A DNA stretch of 64,000 nt from Rosistilla carotiformis. Lineage in GTDB: Bacteria > Planctomycetota > Planctomycetia > Pirellulales > Pirellulaceae. The position numbers and the translations under genes are program-made. Location: NCBI RefSeq assembly GCF_007753095.1, contig NZ_CP036348.1:3906001-3970000 (forward strand). Reading direction: 5' to 3'. The notes below the pieces were generated by a model. The model was not told where the DNA came from and did no database searches. It saw only the letters and a program-made list of their open reading frames with translations. This document shows positions 35,264 through 44,510 of this stretch, in pieces (position 1 is the stretch's first letter; each line of letters starts with the position of its first letter).

Positions 35264-35287
35264 GCCCCGCGAAACGACGCGCGGGGC
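35264..35287 (+). terminator. GC-rich hairpin after the Mrp operon
   Basis: GCCCCGCG (35264-35271) pairs with CGCGGGGC (35280-35287) across an 8-base loop, 40 bases after the mrpG stop. No T-run follows, so it may be a transcript-end stabiliser or a Rho-assisted terminator rather than a classic intrinsic terminator. Confidence 0.45.
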
Positions 35288-35307
35288 GTTGCCGCCGCGT
35301 TTAACGC

Positions 35308-35951
35308 GATACCATTCAACGAAGGAGCCTCGCACCGCCGCAAGAATTGGCGGCTTGATGTAGTGGACGAGGTTACGAGTCCCAGCGATTTGGTCTGATG
35401 CATGCAAGAGGACTCGTAACCTCGTCCACTACGCTTCGTGCTGGTATTGCCGCATGGTCAATTCGCACATCGGCAATACCGTTCAACGAAGGAACCACAC
35501 ACCGTCGCAAGGATTGGCGGCGTGATGTAGTGGACGAGGTTACGAGTCCCAACGATTTGGTCTGATGCATGCAAGAGGACTCGTAACCTCGTCCACTACG
35601 CTTCGTGCTGGTATTGCCGCATGGTCAATTCGCACATCGGCAATACCGTTCAACGAAGGAGCCTCGTATCGCCGCAAGAATTGGCCGCGGGATGTAGTGG
35701 ACGAGGTTACGAGTCCCAGCGATTTGGTCTGATGCATGCGAGAGGACTCGTAGCCTCGTCCACTACGTTTCGTGCTGGTATTGCCGCATGGTCAATTCGC
35801 ACATCGGCAATACCGTTCAACGAAGGAGCCTCGAACTGTCGCAAGAATTGGCGGCGGGATGTAGTGGACGAGGTTACGAGTCCCAGCGATTTGGTCTGAT
35901 GCATGCGAGAGGACTCGTAGCCTCGTCCACTACGTTTCGTGCTGGTATTGC
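35308..35951. repeat. Tandem array of four 167-bp hairpin repeats
   Basis: Four near-identical units recur with an exact period of 167 bases; the conserved left hairpin arm (beginning GTAGTGGACGAGG) starts at 35360, 35527, 35694 and 35861, and the perfect complementary arm at 35410, 35577, 35744 and 35911, giving a 23-bp stem with a 27-base loop. Between units GGTATTGCCG and CGGCAATACC form a second hairpin (35443-35452 with 35471-35480), and CCGCC..GGCGG beside 'GCAAGAATT' a third. The last unit is truncated before the second hairpin. Because 167 is not a multiple of three, the short repeated minus-strand frames inside are not coding. A single relative lies at 29.2 kb and a core hairpin at 52.6 kb. 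Confidence 0.9.
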
Positions 35952-35978
35952 AGCTAAATAAGTGTCACATCGAACTGG

Positions 35979-37796
35979 CTACTTTTTATCGCCGTCGTCA
36001 GCCGTCTTCTTGATGTAGACGTAAAAGGCTCCGTTGAGGACCTTGTCGTCATCATCCAACAGCGCAGTCGTCAGCGTCGTCGCTTCGCCGGCGGGGACTT
36101 CCATCTCGAAGACGACTGCATCGTCTTGCGGGTTGATTGCTTTGGTCGCTTCACCAACTTTACCCAATGCGACGCGCGCCTTGGTTGCCGGAATCACCTT
36201 CCCTGCGCCGGTCGAACTTTTTCCAGCGATCGCACCGCCATCTTCGCGAGGCCAACGGCGTAGTTCAATTTGGTAGCGACCGGAGGAATCAAAACGGATC
36301 GAATGGGTCCCCGTTCCGGCGGCTCCTTGCACGATGTGGCTCTGGTTCCAAGGCGTCATCGAAGTGCCGATCCAACTGTGTGCGTACAACGTCAGTTCGG
36401 GTTCCTTCCGATCGTCGACGACAAACGGCGGGAAGGCTTCCCAACCTGCCGAAACGTCGTCCCACCAAGCGTCGTAACTCGCGGCAAGCGAAGCGACAGT
36501 GGCATCATTCCCCTCGATGATGTTGTCGTTGGTATCGCGATCGACAAGAAAATCGTAAAGCTCCTGCTTCGACTTCGGTTTCCCTTGAATCAGTCGCCAC
36601 TTGTGCGTGATCTTGCCCTCTTCGACTTCGTCGCGCAACACGCACGCCCGGCGCCACTTCACCAGGTCGGCTTCTCGCTGCGTGTCGATGATCAGCGTTC
36701 GTTGTTGTGGCGTGTAGTCGTCGCTCAGCAGCATCTCCTTGAGGCTGATGCCGTGCAGCGGCAGCCCACCATCGGGACGCTTCAATCCCCATAGATCCAT
36801 GAATGTTGGCAACAGATCCATTCCGGCTGTCAGCGACGCGACATCGCGAGCCGATTCGGACGAACCGCCGATGCCGCCTTTCTTCCACCGCCAGAAGCAC
36901 GGAACGTTGTGCCCGCCGTCGTAGTGACTTCCCTTGCGCTGACGCAGTCCGCCCAGGCGGCTCCCCGTTGTCCCGTTGTCCGTACTGAAGATCACCAACA
37001 CATCGTCTTGAATCCCCTCGGCGGCGAGGAACTCGTCCATCCGCCCCATGTTTTCGTCGACGTTTTCGATCAGCCCATCAAAGCCCTTCTTAAAACCGTG
37101 CGGCGCGTTGAAGGGACTGTGAGCGGCGTTGGTCGGCAGGTAGCAGAAGAAGCGTTTGCCTTCGGCGACCGATTGTTTGATGAATTCCTTCGAGCGGTCG
37201 AACCAGTAGTCGGTGCAAAACTTATCGGCCTCGAACGTCTTGCCGTTCTCCCAATAGACGTCCGCCGCAGTCGGTTTGCCATCGAAGTCGACGTCGCTGT
37301 AATAGTCGTTCATCCAATAGTCCGGCCCTTGCCCGACGCCACCGCCGCCGTGGACGACCGCCAGATCAAAGCCGCGGAAGCGAGGTGAATAGGGATAGCC
37401 GTCGCCGAGGTGCCATTTTCCAAAGATCGCCGTCCGCCAGCCGTTGGCGCGAAACACCTCCGCCATCGTCTGTTCGTTCTCGCGCAGCAGCTCCCGCCCG
37501 GCGATCGTGTGCCAGACGCCACCGGCATTGATCGCCCGGCCAGTCATGATCGAGCCGCGCGACGGGGCGCACGTGCTGCCGACGTGGAAATCGGTCAACC
37601 GGAGACTCTCCCGATAAAGCGCGTCGATGTTCGGTGTTTCGAGAACGCTCGGATACAGCACGTCGATGTCGCCGTAACCGATATCGTCGACCAGAACAAA
37701 AACGATTCCCTTGGGCGTGGGGACCGATTCCGCAAACACCGGCGTCGTCGCCAGCGCCAGCGTGAAGGTGACACAACATGCAATTAGATATTTCAT
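35979..37796 (-). CDS. Secreted type I sulfatase (CAPSR)
   Basis: A 605-residue arylsulfatase-family enzyme. A Sec signal covers residues 1-23. The formylglycine motif is Cys76-Ala-Pro-Ser-Arg80 in 'GSTCAPSRGSIMTGR'; 'FVLVDDIGYGDID' supplies the calcium-binding Asp pair, 'FGKWHLGDG' a catalytic Lys/His, and 'FSTDNGT' the later metal Asp/Asn. The C-terminal 120 residues form an extra beta-rich region after the catalytic core. Planctomycetes use many such enzymes on sulfated algal polysaccharides. GGAG is 9 bases before the ATG at 37796, supporting this over the longer frame. It is divergent from a second sulfatase. Confidence 0.92.
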   Translation of the reverse strand: MKYLIACCVTFTLALATTPVFAESVPTPKGIVFVLVDDIGYGDIDVLYPSVLETPNIDALYRESLRLTDFHVGSTCAPSRGSIMTGRAINAGGVWHTIAGRELLRENEQTMAEVFRANGWRTAIFGKWHLGDGYPYSPRFRGFDLAVVHGGGGVGQGPDYWMNDYYSDVDFDGKPTAADVYWENGKTFEADKFCTDYWFDRSKEFIKQSVAEGKRFFCYLPTNAAHSPFNAPHGFKKGFDGLIENVDENMGRMDEFLAAEGIQDDVLVIFSTDNGTTGSRLGGLRQRKGSHYDGGHNVPCFWRWKKGGIGGSSESARDVASLTAGMDLLPTFMDLWGLKRPDGGLPLHGISLKEMLLSDDYTPQQRTLIIDTQREADLVKWRRACVLRDEVEEGKITHKWRLIQGKPKSKQELYDFLVDRDTNDNIIEGNDATVASLAASYDAWWDDVSAGWEAFPPFVVDDRKEPELTLYAHSWIGTSMTPWNQSHIVQGAAGTGTHSIRFDSSGRYQIELRRWPREDGGAIAGKSSTGAGKVIPATKARVALGKVGEATKAINPQDDAVVFEMEVPAGEATTLTTALLDDDDKVLNGAFYVYIKKTADDGDKK

Positions 37797-38128
37797 CGAG
37801 AAGACTCCAGGATGCCGCCACGCCATCGACATCGTCGACGGCCATATTATCGATTCACAGGGGCCCTATCTTACCATGCGGGCGGGCGAGCAGGAGTTCG
37901 CAAATGGGACTTTGCCAGCGGGCGGCGTCGCGCCACGGCGCACGAATAGGGGACGCTATCGCATGGCGTCTGTCACCGCGGGGGAAACATAATTCGGCGC
38001 TGCCGGGCGATTGCCCGTACACACCTCTGCGTGGCCAGGTTTAAAATGTGGAACGCTCCGCCTCGCTCAAAAGCTCGCGGTTGCGAAACTTATCCCCGCC
38101 CCTGCTGGCAACTTTTAGGAATCCTTTG
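37797..38128. other. Divergent promoter region between two sulfatase genes
   Basis: About 330 bases between two outward-facing sulfatase genes. Short frames here are extensions of the flanking genes. I see no clear -35/-10 pairs, operator dyad or RNA gene; only the ribosome binding sites of both genes are evident. Confidence 0.4.
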
Positions 38129-39697
38129 ATGCGTATGATTCTGATCCCGGCGCTCTTGCTGTTGTTAACGCCAGCGGTTCGCAGTGCAACTGCAGCCGAC
38201 CCCGCTTCCCAACCGAACGTGTTGTTCCTTTCGATCGACGACTTAAACGATTGGACCGGAGCGATGGGAGGCAATGTCCAGGCGAAGACGCCCAACTTGG
38301 ATAAGCTCTGCCGCCAAGGAATCCTGTTCACTAACGCGCACTGCTCTCAAGCGGTCTGCACCGCCTCGAGGAACTCGATCTTAAGTGGCCTGCATCCGAG
38401 CACCACCGGTTGGTACAGCTCCACCGCGATGATGCGGCGGACTTACGATCAGGTGATGGGGGATCACAAGATGCTGCCGCAACACTTCAAGGACAACGGC
38501 TACGAAACGCTTGCTGTCGGCAAGGTGTTTCATCAAGGCGTCTCGGATTACCGCGAGCGGACCGATGACTTTTGGAACGTCACCGGCCCAAACTACAAGA
38601 TCTCCAAGAAATTGCGAGCTCGCGGCGAGGGGTACGGCGGAACGAAGTTTTATCCCTTTCCAAAAAACGGCAGCCAGATCATCGATCGTTACGGCAAGAA
38701 GTACGCTGACGGCAACTCCTTGTGCTACGGAGCCCTCGATCGCGACGACATGCCCGATGGCAAGATGTACGACGAATTGATCGCCGAATGGGCCGTCGAC
38801 CAATTGCAGCAAAAGCACGACAAGCCCTTCTTCATGGCGGTTGGATTTGTCCGCCCCCACGTTCCCTACACCGCTCCTAAAGAGTTCTTCGATCTTTACG
38901 ATCTCGACGAGATCATCGTTCCCGAAGTCCCCGACGATGAGATGGCGGACATCCCGATGATGGGGAAATCGATCGCTTACGGCACGCTGCGTTCGGGAGA
39001 TCACCACGCGGTTGTGAACCTAAGCGACACCTATTGGCGCGAATTGGTCTACGGATATTTGGCCTGCGTTTCGTTTGTCGACGCCCAAGCGGGCAAAGTG
39101 CTGGATGCGTTGGCGAATAGCCCGTATGCCGACAACACGATTGTCGTGTTGTGGTCCGACCACGGGCAACATCTGGGCGAAAAGAAGCACTGGCGGAAAC
39201 AGGCGTTGTGGGAGGAGGCGACTCGCGTGCCCCTGGCCTTCAAGGTTCCCGGCGTTTCGAAACCGGGGACACAATCCGCCGAAGCGGTCAGTCTGTTGGA
39301 TCTCTACCCGACGCTTGTCGACCTTTGCGGGCTTCCCGCCGCGCCGGCGTTGGATGGTGAGAGCCTGTTGCCGTTGATTCGCGATCCGAGTCAAACGCGA
39401 GCGCACCCGGTGTTGATCAATTGGTATTACGGGAACTATGCGGTTCGCAGCGACGACTGGCGTTACATCCGCTACCGCGACGGCAGCGAAGAGCTTTACG
39501 ACCATCGCAGCGATGCCGCCGAACGGACGAACCTGATCGGAAAAGAGGGCTTCGCGGAGATCGTCGACCAGCACCGCCGCTGGATTCCCAAAGAAGACAA
39601 ACTGCCCGCCGGTAGCGACAGCTGGAAAGGGGACGCTTTAGATCGTCGGATCGAAAAATGGCGAGCCGATGACTCGGTCCGCGCCTGGCTGCAATAG
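38129..39697 (+). CDS. Secreted sulfatase, iduronate-2-sulfatase-like (CTASR)
   Basis: A 522-residue sulfatase resembling iduronate-2-sulfatase. Signal peptide at residues 1-23 ('ILIPALLLLLTPAVRSATA'). 'NVLFLSIDDLNDW' gives the calcium Asp pair; the modification site is Cys77-Thr-Ala-Ser-Arg81 in 'AVCTASRNSILSGLHPS', with Ala in place of the usual Pro, a common variant in this subgroup. 'VGKVFHQG' and 'WSDHGQHLGEKKHWRKQALWEEATRVPL' are typical of the IDS-like group. The start at 38129 has AGGA upstream; the extension from 38048 is not used. It is followed after 276 bases by a sigma factor gene. Confidence 0.92.
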   Translation: MRMILIPALLLLLTPAVRSATAADPASQPNVLFLSIDDLNDWTGAMGGNVQAKTPNLDKLCRQGILFTNAHCSQAVCTASRNSILSGLHPSTTGWYSSTAMMRRTYDQVMGDHKMLPQHFKDNGYETLAVGKVFHQGVSDYRERTDDFWNVTGPNYKISKKLRARGEGYGGTKFYPFPKNGSQIIDRYGKKYADGNSLCYGALDRDDMPDGKMYDELIAEWAVDQLQQKHDKPFFMAVGFVRPHVPYTAPKEFFDLYDLDEIIVPEVPDDEMADIPMMGKSIAYGTLRSGDHHAVVNLSDTYWRELVYGYLACVSFVDAQAGKVLDALANSPYADNTIVVLWSDHGQHLGEKKHWRKQALWEEATRVPLAFKVPGVSKPGTQSAEAVSLLDLYPTLVDLCGLPAAPALDGESLLPLIRDPSQTRAHPVLINWYYGNYAVRSDDWRYIRYRDGSEELYDHRSDAAERTNLIGKEGFAEIVDQHRRWIPKEDKLPAGSDSWKGDALDRRIEKWRADDSVRAWLQ

Positions 39698-39973
39698 ATT
39701 TTTGGTCCGCAGGGTCCAGCTCGAACGCGATGGCCCCGCTAACACGCTTCAATCATCGTACTGGTTCACGGCGATGGCCTACGGGCGGGGATCGGTCGAG
39801 GGCGAGTACAGCGAGGCTGAGTTCGAGTGACAATGGCCACGTTGGAGGGCGAGGTCACGGCTCAGCATGGGCGCAGGTTAGCCTTCGGATTGCGGCACTG
39901 CAATCTGCGGTTCGCCCTTCTTCTGGTCTCCTCCAGCGTAGGTCAAATTCACCAGATCGGTTAGGATGGAGGG

Positions 39974-40537
39974 ATGAACAGCGACGTCACGAACATTTTG
40001 GAAGCGATCGACAGCGGAGATCAGCAGGCAACGGAGCAGTTGTTGCCGATCGTCTATCAGGAACTGCGTCGCTTGGCGGCGAGCCGGATGACGCGTGAGA
40101 AGGCGGGGCACACGCTGCAACCGACGGCATTGGTCCACGAAGCCTTCATGCGGTTAGTCGGCGGGGCCGACCGGCAGAAGTGGAGCGGTCGAGAGCACTT
40201 CTTTGCCGCCGCTGCCGAATCGATGCGACGGATCTTGATCGAAAGCGCTCGCCGGCGCAACGCGGAGAAGCGGGGTGGCGGGATGGTGAGAGCCGACCTG
40301 GGCGAAAACGACGCCGCGGTTTGCCCTCAGGACGACGAAACGCTGCTGGCGCTCAACGAAGCGTTGATAAAATTGCAAGATCACGATGCTCGGTTGGCCA
40401 AGCTGGTCGAGCTGCGCTATTTCACGGGGATGACGATCGACGAAACCGCCAACGTTTTGGGCGTTTCGTCGCGAACCGTCAAGCGAAATTGGACCTACGC
40501 CCGAGCCTGGCTTCGCAATCAAATGGACGCGGAATAG
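39974..40537 (+). CDS. ECF-type sigma factor (planctomycete group)
   Basis: A 187-residue sigma-70-family factor of the planctomycete ECF group (TIGR02999-like). Region 2 is 'ELRRLAASRMTREKAGHTLQPTALVHEAFMRL' (about 28-60) with the typical 'LQPTALVHEA' motif; region 4 is 'LAKLVELRYFTGMTIDETANVLGVSSRTVKRNW' (about 138-170), a helix-turn-helix. Upstream AGGA is 7 bases from the ATG. It is followed 62 bases later by a Ser/Thr kinase, the classic planctomycete pair in which the kinase is thought to modulate the sigma factor or a related response. No anti-sigma factor gene is seen. Confidence 0.92.
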   Translation: MNSDVTNILEAIDSGDQQATEQLLPIVYQELRRLAASRMTREKAGHTLQPTALVHEAFMRLVGGADRQKWSGREHFFAAAAESMRRILIESARRRNAEKRGGGMVRADLGENDAAVCPQDDETLLALNEALIKLQDHDARLAKLVELRYFTGMTIDETANVLGVSSRTVKRNWTYARAWLRNQMDAE

Positions 40538-40599
40538 CGACGCGAAGATTCGCCGAAAATTCCTGGCCCTTTCCGATCGGGTTTGACGCACTACAAGTT

Positions 40600-42945
40600 A
40601 TGCCCCAACCCAGTCAACAAACGATCTTCCTGGAAGCGCTCGATCGCGAAGAACCAGATCAACGCGCGGCCTACCTGCGCGACGCGTGTGGCGACGATGC
40701 GGTGCTGCGGTCGGAGGTGGAAGCATTGTTGGCGGCACATGATCGTCCCGGCAACGCGTTGGATCGACCGCCCCTTTCGCCCGTCCAGATGGACGACACA
40801 CTCGACGCCCCGGCCGTTCAAAGCTCCAGCCACATCGGGACGACGATCGGTCCCTACCGCTTGATGGAACAGATCGGCGAAGGAGGATTTGGTCTCGTCT
40901 TTGTCGCGCAGCAAGAAAAGCCGGTCCGCCGCAAGGTCGCCCTGAAGATCATCAAACCGGGGATGGCGTCGCAGCAGATCCTGGCCCGATTCGACGCCGA
41001 ACGGCAAGCCGTTGCGATCATGGACCATCCCAATATCGCTCGGGTCTTCGACGCGGGAGTGACCGACGACGCCCGCCCCTACTTTGTGATGGAACTGGTC
41101 AAAGGGTTGCCGATCACCACCTTCTGCGACCAACATGCGATGCCGCTGCGGCAGCGATTGGAACTGTTTCGCGACGTCTGCGCCGCGACGCAGCACGCCC
41201 ACCAAAAGGGCGTCATCCACCGCGACTTAAAACCATCCAACGTCATGGTCACGATGCACGATGACAAACCGGTGGTGAAGGTGATCGATTTCGGCGTCGC
41301 CAAAGCGATCGGACAAAACCTGACCGACCAGACGATCTATACACAGTTCTACGCGATGATCGGTACGCCGCTGTACATGAGCCCCGAACAGGCGGCGATG
41401 AGCGGTTTGGATGTCGACACGCGCAGCGACATCTATTCGCTGGGGGTGCTGTTGTATGAACTGCTGACGGGGACGACGCCGTTCGACCGCACCCGGTTAG
41501 AGACGGCGGGATACGATGAGATGCGTCGAATCATTCGCGAAGAACAGCCGCCGCGGCCGAGCATCCGCCTGACCACGATTCAAGCGGCCGACACCAACAC
41601 AACGGTCCAACCTCGACCGCGCGTCGATCTGACGGTGGCGAAACAGCGCGAAGCGATCCCAACCGATCTGGACTGGATCGTGATGAAAGCTGTCGAGAAG
41701 GATCGCACTCGCCGCTACGAATCTTCGTCGGCGATGAGCGATGATTTGCGGCGGTTTCTCGAATCCGAACCGATCGAAGCGCGGCCGCCGTCGAAAGCGT
41801 ATCGGCTGCGCAAGTTCGCCTCGCGGAACCGCGCCGCGTTGTTGACGGTCACCCTGGTCGCCAGTGCCCTGTTATTGGGGACGGCGGCCAGTTTGTACCA
41901 GGCCTCGCGCGCCGTGGCCGAACGGGACGAAAAGGAATCGGCACTTCGCGATGCCATCGAAGCACGCAAAGAGGTCGAGCAGTTCGCCGACAACTTGAAG
42001 CACGCCAATCAGTTGGTTAGCGAGGCGATCGCTAACGAAAACGCCAACGAGTTTGCGGCCGCGAACGCGAAGTTTAACGAAGCGGTCGACCTGATGCCAA
42101 ACTACTATTTGGTCTGGTTTCAACGAGCCATGATGCGAGCGCGGTTGAGTCTATGGGACGAAGCTGCCGCCGATTTTTCCAAAGCGATGCGGTTGGAAGC
42201 GCCTCTTGCCAGCCGCCAGTGGGAAGGTGCCGCCGCACTCTTTTACGTGACCGGACGTTTGGACGACTACCGTGAAATCTATTCGCGATTGATGAAGCAG
42301 GGGGCCGACGATGCGCGACCGCTGACGTTTAATACGCTCCGTTCATGCTTGATCGACCCGAACGATGCCGCCGATGCGAAGCGATTGGCTGCCGACAGCG
42401 AGGCGCTACTTTCCGAAGCGGAAGCGAGCGGTTTTGGCGGCCCCGGCTTCGGTCCTCCGGAACCTGGCGGCCGACGCCCCGATGGCCCCCAGAGAGACGG
42501 CCCGCGACCTGGCGGGCCTCGCGGTCCCGATGACGGTCCAGGGAGGCCGATGTTTGCCCCACGCAGCGTCTTGCAATACATCGCTGGTTGGGCAAGGTTG
42601 CGGGCCGGCCAGCCAAGGCAGGCGTTGCACTGGTTGGACTTGGCGTCGCGCGGCCGTGGCCCAAGCGGGACGATGGTCCATTCGCTGCGTGCGATGGTGT
42701 ATCACCAGTTGGGTGACGACGTGCAAGCCCAGTCCGAACTTGCATTGGCTGATGACGCCCTGCAGACAATGACCGACAACGTGGTCAATCGTTCGGGCAA
42801 CACCGGGCCGTGGATCGATTTCGTCGAAATGGTGATCCTGCATCGCGAGGCGACGGAAATGTTGACCGGTGCCACGCCCGAGATCGATCCTCAATTCGAG
42901 GCGTTTCAGCAACGCGGCCGCCTCTCTCTCGGGCTCGCCGACTAA
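40600..42945 (+). CDS. Membrane Ser/Thr protein kinase with TPR-like C-terminus
   Basis: A 781-residue Hanks-type kinase. An N-terminal helical segment ('IFLEALDREEPDQRAAYLRDACGDD') typical of planctomycete kinases precedes the kinase domain (about 86-380): G-loop 'IGEGGFGLV', ATP Lys116 in 'VALKIIKP', catalytic 'HRDLKPSN' near 206 and 'DFGVAKAIG' near 229. One membrane helix ('LTVTLVASALLLGTAASLY', about 412-432) leads to an extracytoplasmic helical TPR-like region with a Gly/Pro-rich insert (about 605-650). The ATG at 40600 gives the family N-terminus; a frame from 40180 overlaps the sigma gene and is rejected. It is most likely co-transcribed with the ECF sigma gene. Confidence 0.93.
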   Translation: MPQPSQQTIFLEALDREEPDQRAAYLRDACGDDAVLRSEVEALLAAHDRPGNALDRPPLSPVQMDDTLDAPAVQSSSHIGTTIGPYRLMEQIGEGGFGLVFVAQQEKPVRRKVALKIIKPGMASQQILARFDAERQAVAIMDHPNIARVFDAGVTDDARPYFVMELVKGLPITTFCDQHAMPLRQRLELFRDVCAATQHAHQKGVIHRDLKPSNVMVTMHDDKPVVKVIDFGVAKAIGQNLTDQTIYTQFYAMIGTPLYMSPEQAAMSGLDVDTRSDIYSLGVLLYELLTGTTPFDRTRLETAGYDEMRRIIREEQPPRPSIRLTTIQAADTNTTVQPRPRVDLTVAKQREAIPTDLDWIVMKAVEKDRTRRYESSSAMSDDLRRFLESEPIEARPPSKAYRLRKFASRNRAALLTVTLVASALLLGTAASLYQASRAVAERDEKESALRDAIEARKEVEQFADNLKHANQLVSEAIANENANEFAAANAKFNEAVDLMPNYYLVWFQRAMMRARLSLWDEAAADFSKAMRLEAPLASRQWEGAAALFYVTGRLDDYREIYSRLMKQGADDARPLTFNTLRSCLIDPNDAADAKRLAADSEALLSEAEASGFGGPGFGPPEPGGRRPDGPQRDGPRPGGPRGPDDGPGRPMFAPRSVLQYIAGWARLRAGQPRQALHWLDLASRGRGPSGTMVHSLRAMVYHQLGDDVQAQSELALADDALQTMTDNVVNRSGNTGPWIDFVEMVILHREATEMLTGATPEIDPQFEAFQQRGRLSLGLAD

Positions 42946-43043
42946 TTTCTTCGATTTCTTCGATTCTTTGGCCCACTGCAGCGATCTGACACGCACTACA
43001 TGTTGAAAAGGGGATTCGTCCCCCGCTTCAACCCCGTTCGTCA

Positions 43044-43784
43044 TTGCGAGTCATTCGTTTGAAATACAGTCCCCGTTCTGAATACACGTTTGTCTTGACC
43101 GATGCCGTGGGCGAATCGGTGCTGGCCGCGGTTCGCCGCGACGGCGCCCCGCTTTCGACTGTCGATTGCTTGGAGGATCGTTATTACGTCGGCAAGCCTT
43201 CGAAGCGACCATCGTCCAAATTACGTCAGTACCGCATTCGTCGTTTTGGCTGCTGCGGTGCCACGGCATTGGAGTGCAAGCGTTGGAAGGATGATGTCGC
43301 CACGCTTCGGCAAACGCATGTCGATGCCCACGACTTAGGGCAACTCGATTTGGCGAGCGTCGACAAGAAATGGGTCGGCAAGTGGTTCCATAAAGAGATT
43401 GTGAAAAAGCAGCTCAGCCCGCGACTGAAGATTGGCTTCGAGCGTACCGTCTTGTTCCCTCAAGCGTCCGACAACTGCCGATTGACGTTGGATCGAAACA
43501 TCCGCGTCGACGCGGTAGCTGGCGACGGCACGTCCGGTATCGCGATCGCAGCGGACGCAAATTTGGTTTCGCTTCAAGAAACCATCTTGCGGATGAAGTT
43601 TACCGACGCGCTGCCGCTACGGTTCAAGCGACTGTTGTATGAATTCCAGCTGTTGCCAGTACCGCCGACGACCTTGCTGACGCTTGCCCAGCAGCAGATC
43701 GCATCGACCAAAACGACGCCCGTTGCATCCCCAAACCAAGCCGGCACACTCAACCAGGAAACCATCCAATGCCACCTTGGCTAA
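43044..43784 (+). CDS. Polyphosphate polymerase (VTC)-domain protein
   Basis: A 246-residue protein with a VTC/polyphosphate polymerase fold. The tunnel-domain blocks 'KLRQYRIRRFG' and 'TALECKRWKDD' (about residues 55-82) supply basic residues, and 'LSPRLKIGFERTVLF' and 'NCRLTLDRNIRVD' (about 129-160) the later strands with the ERK-type acidic/basic pattern. Eukaryotic VTC4 makes polyphosphate from ATP; bacterial members next to CotH are less well known. The first usable start in frame is TTG at 43044; ATG is absent between the upstream stop and the conserved region. It overlaps the DUF4956 gene by 16 bases and belongs to the VTC-DUF4956-CotH trio found in many bacteria. Confidence 0.82.
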   Translation: MRVIRLKYSPRSEYTFVLTDAVGESVLAAVRRDGAPLSTVDCLEDRYYVGKPSKRPSSKLRQYRIRRFGCCGATALECKRWKDDVATLRQTHVDAHDLGQLDLASVDKKWVGKWFHKEIVKKQLSPRLKIGFERTVLFPQASDNCRLTLDRNIRVDAVAGDGTSGIAIAADANLVSLQETILRMKFTDALPLRFKRLLYEFQLLPVPPTTLLTLAQQQIASTKTTPVASPNQAGTLNQETIQCHLG

Positions 43785-44464
43785 CCCCATCGGTCGATCC
43801 CTCTCAGCTGCTCGGCACGCCGAACGATAGCACTGCGTTGCAGATGGCGCTGCGACTGGGGACCGCCTTCCTGTGCGGATGCGCGATCGGCGCGATCTAT
43901 TGGGGCGTGCGACCACGTGAAAAATTCCTGCCCACCTTTCCGCCGACGTTGGTCCTGTTATCGATCCTGTGTGCGATGCTGCCATTGGTGATCGGGCAGA
44001 ACGTCGCCTGGGCCTTCGGATTGGTGGGGGCGCTGTCGATCGTCCGCTTCCGCACAGTCGTCGACGATACCTACGACATCACCTTTGTGATCTTTGCTGT
44101 CCTGGTCGGGATGGCAGTGGGTGCCGACCAGATCACCGTCGCGTTGGTCGGTATCAGCGTGATGGGATTGGCCGCCGCCTTGGTCCGCCCCCGCGGTGGC
44201 ACCAGCGGACCAACGCCCCCACAGGACACGAAACTCGAAATTCGACTGGCGGTCGGACGCGATCCCCAACTGTTGTTCCACGAAGTCTTCGACGCGCTGA
44301 TGACCAAGGTCGAATTCAGCTCTGGATCGACAAGCAAACAGGGAGCGTCGCTCGATCTGCAGTACCGGGTTCGAATGCGTCCCGATGTCGATCCCGTCGA
44401 AGTCCTCAACCGGCTGAACCTTATCGAAGGAGTCCAGAGTGTCGATCTTCGCCCGGCTCGTTAA
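43769..44464 (+). CDS. DUF4956 membrane protein
   Basis: A 231-residue protein of the DUF4956 family: four membrane helices in the first 130 residues ('LGTAFLCGCAIGAIYWGV', 'LLSILCAMLPLVIGQNVAWAFGLVGALSIVRFRTVVDD', 'ITFVIFAVLVGMAVGADQITVALVG') and a soluble C-terminal domain ('LFHEVFDALMTKVEFSSG', about 168-231). 'GALSIVRFRT' with 'D.ITFVFFAI' is the family signature. The function is unknown; DUF4956 almost always accompanies VTC and CotH genes. It begins inside the end of the VTC-domain gene, so translation is coupled. Confidence 0.88.
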   Translation: MPPWLTPSVDPSQLLGTPNDSTALQMALRLGTAFLCGCAIGAIYWGVRPREKFLPTFPPTLVLLSILCAMLPLVIGQNVAWAFGLVGALSIVRFRTVVDDTYDITFVIFAVLVGMAVGADQITVALVGISVMGLAAALVRPRGGTSGPTPPQDTKLEIRLAVGRDPQLLFHEVFDALMTKVEFSSGSTSKQGASLDLQYRVRMRPDVDPVEVLNRLNLIEGVQSVDLRPAR

Positions 44465-44510
44465 CTAGCTTCCCTTCCCTCTTCAACCAATGAACACCTC
44501 AGGTGCCCAC

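Noticed and set aside
35221-35904. Four repeated minus-strand frames of 60-65 codons in the 35-kb array
   Set aside because: They arise from the 167-bp repeat unit. The period is not a multiple of three and the products have no domain or ribosome binding site.
35308-35951. Possible CRISPR array
   Set aside because: The repeat period is 167 bases with conserved, not variable, interior sequence, only four units, and no cas genes nearby.
40180-40599. Longer N-terminus for the Ser/Thr kinase
   Set aside because: This part overlaps the ECF sigma gene out of frame and is Arg-rich. The ATG at 40600 starts a typical planctomycete kinase N-terminus.
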